From Physocladia obscura (taxonomy: Eukaryota > Chytridiomycota > Chytridiomycetes > Chytridiales > Chytriomycetaceae), in NCBI GenBank assembly GCA_027596945.1, contig JADGJH010000612.1:1-16108 (forward strand): 16,108 bases of DNA, read 5' to 3'. The number at the start of each line of letters is the position of its first letter. The first letter of the stretch is position 1. The translations under genes were made by a program, and so were the position numbers. This document shows, one piece after another, positions 15,958 to 16,108 of the stretch. The notes beneath the pieces are model-generated. The model saw only the letters and a program-made list of their open reading frames with translations. It was not told the DNA's origin and ran no database searches.

Positions 15958-16108
15958 TAAGCCAGCTGAAAAATTTTGCTTTTCTCTAAAATTTTGAAGA
16001 TTGCAAAAATACCTTTGGTTGACATTGATAGCACCAAACTTGAGTTTGTTTGACACAGAACATTATCTAAGACAGACAAATGCTTCAAATTTTTGATCAT
16101 TGCAACTG

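Noticed and set aside
1..16108. tRNA, rRNA, CRISPR array, bacterial operon signals
   Set aside because: No cloverleaf with conserved T-arm, no rRNA-like block, no regularly spaced repeats; introns and AATAAA signals mark eukaryotic DNA.

Overview
This is an AT-rich eukaryotic window, most likely from a fungus and possibly a zoosporic (chytrid-like) one. The clues are short GT-AG introns, several with GTATGT-type donors, a NACHT ATPase of the kind common in fungi (DALDEC Walker B), and degraded DNA-transposon sequence. The lineage is an inference, because no rRNA or tRNA marker is present. Most genes here are damaged, and only a few frames look intact.

Layout. (1) 1-4.1 kb is transposon and relic territory. 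It holds a decayed hAT-type transposase (BED finger plus start of the transposase core), a ~110 bp direct repeat of its upstream flank, a long imperfect inverted repeat (about 690-1066 against 3172-3530), and minus-strand coding remnants. (2) 4.15-4.4 kb is a GC-richer patch with a small C-x2-C...C-x2-C frame on the minus strand. (3) 4.7-8.6 kb, perhaps to 9.45 kb, is a plus-strand multi-exon locus. It starts with a CAP-Gly domain, continues through short low-complexity exons and an unrecognised block, and then encodes a TIR domain, a NACHT ATPase and a fungal-type post-NACHT helical region. Most exon junctions keep phase, so this may be one gene: a CAP-Gly/TIR/NACHT NLR-like receptor. It carries several stops and frameshifts and is now a pseudogene, at least in its 3' two thirds. 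(4) 8.67-9.37 kb holds a hairpin with AATAAA on both strands and a decayed minus-strand gene. (5) 9.44-10.72 kb is the best intact gene, a 425-residue multi-pass membrane protein on the minus strand, with a small candidate gene diverging from it at 10.76 kb. (6) 11.45-15.55 kb is a compact island resembling an integrated virus or plasmid. It has a plus-strand coiled-coil protein gene converging on minus-strand genes for a SIAH-like RING protein, an SF1 helicase with a C-terminal HNH-like domain, and two unknown small proteins. Several of these frames are broken once. (7) 15.6-16.0 kb has one or two plus-strand exons of an unidentified gene.

How the parts relate. The receptor locus would pair a signalling/effector domain (TIR) with a nucleotide switch (NACHT), as in animal, plant and bacterial innate immunity. 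The island genes would serve DNA unwinding (helicase), DNA cleavage (HNH) and ubiquitin-dependent manipulation of the host (SIAH-like). A functional link between receptor and island is not shown by the sequence; they are simply about 2-6 kb apart.
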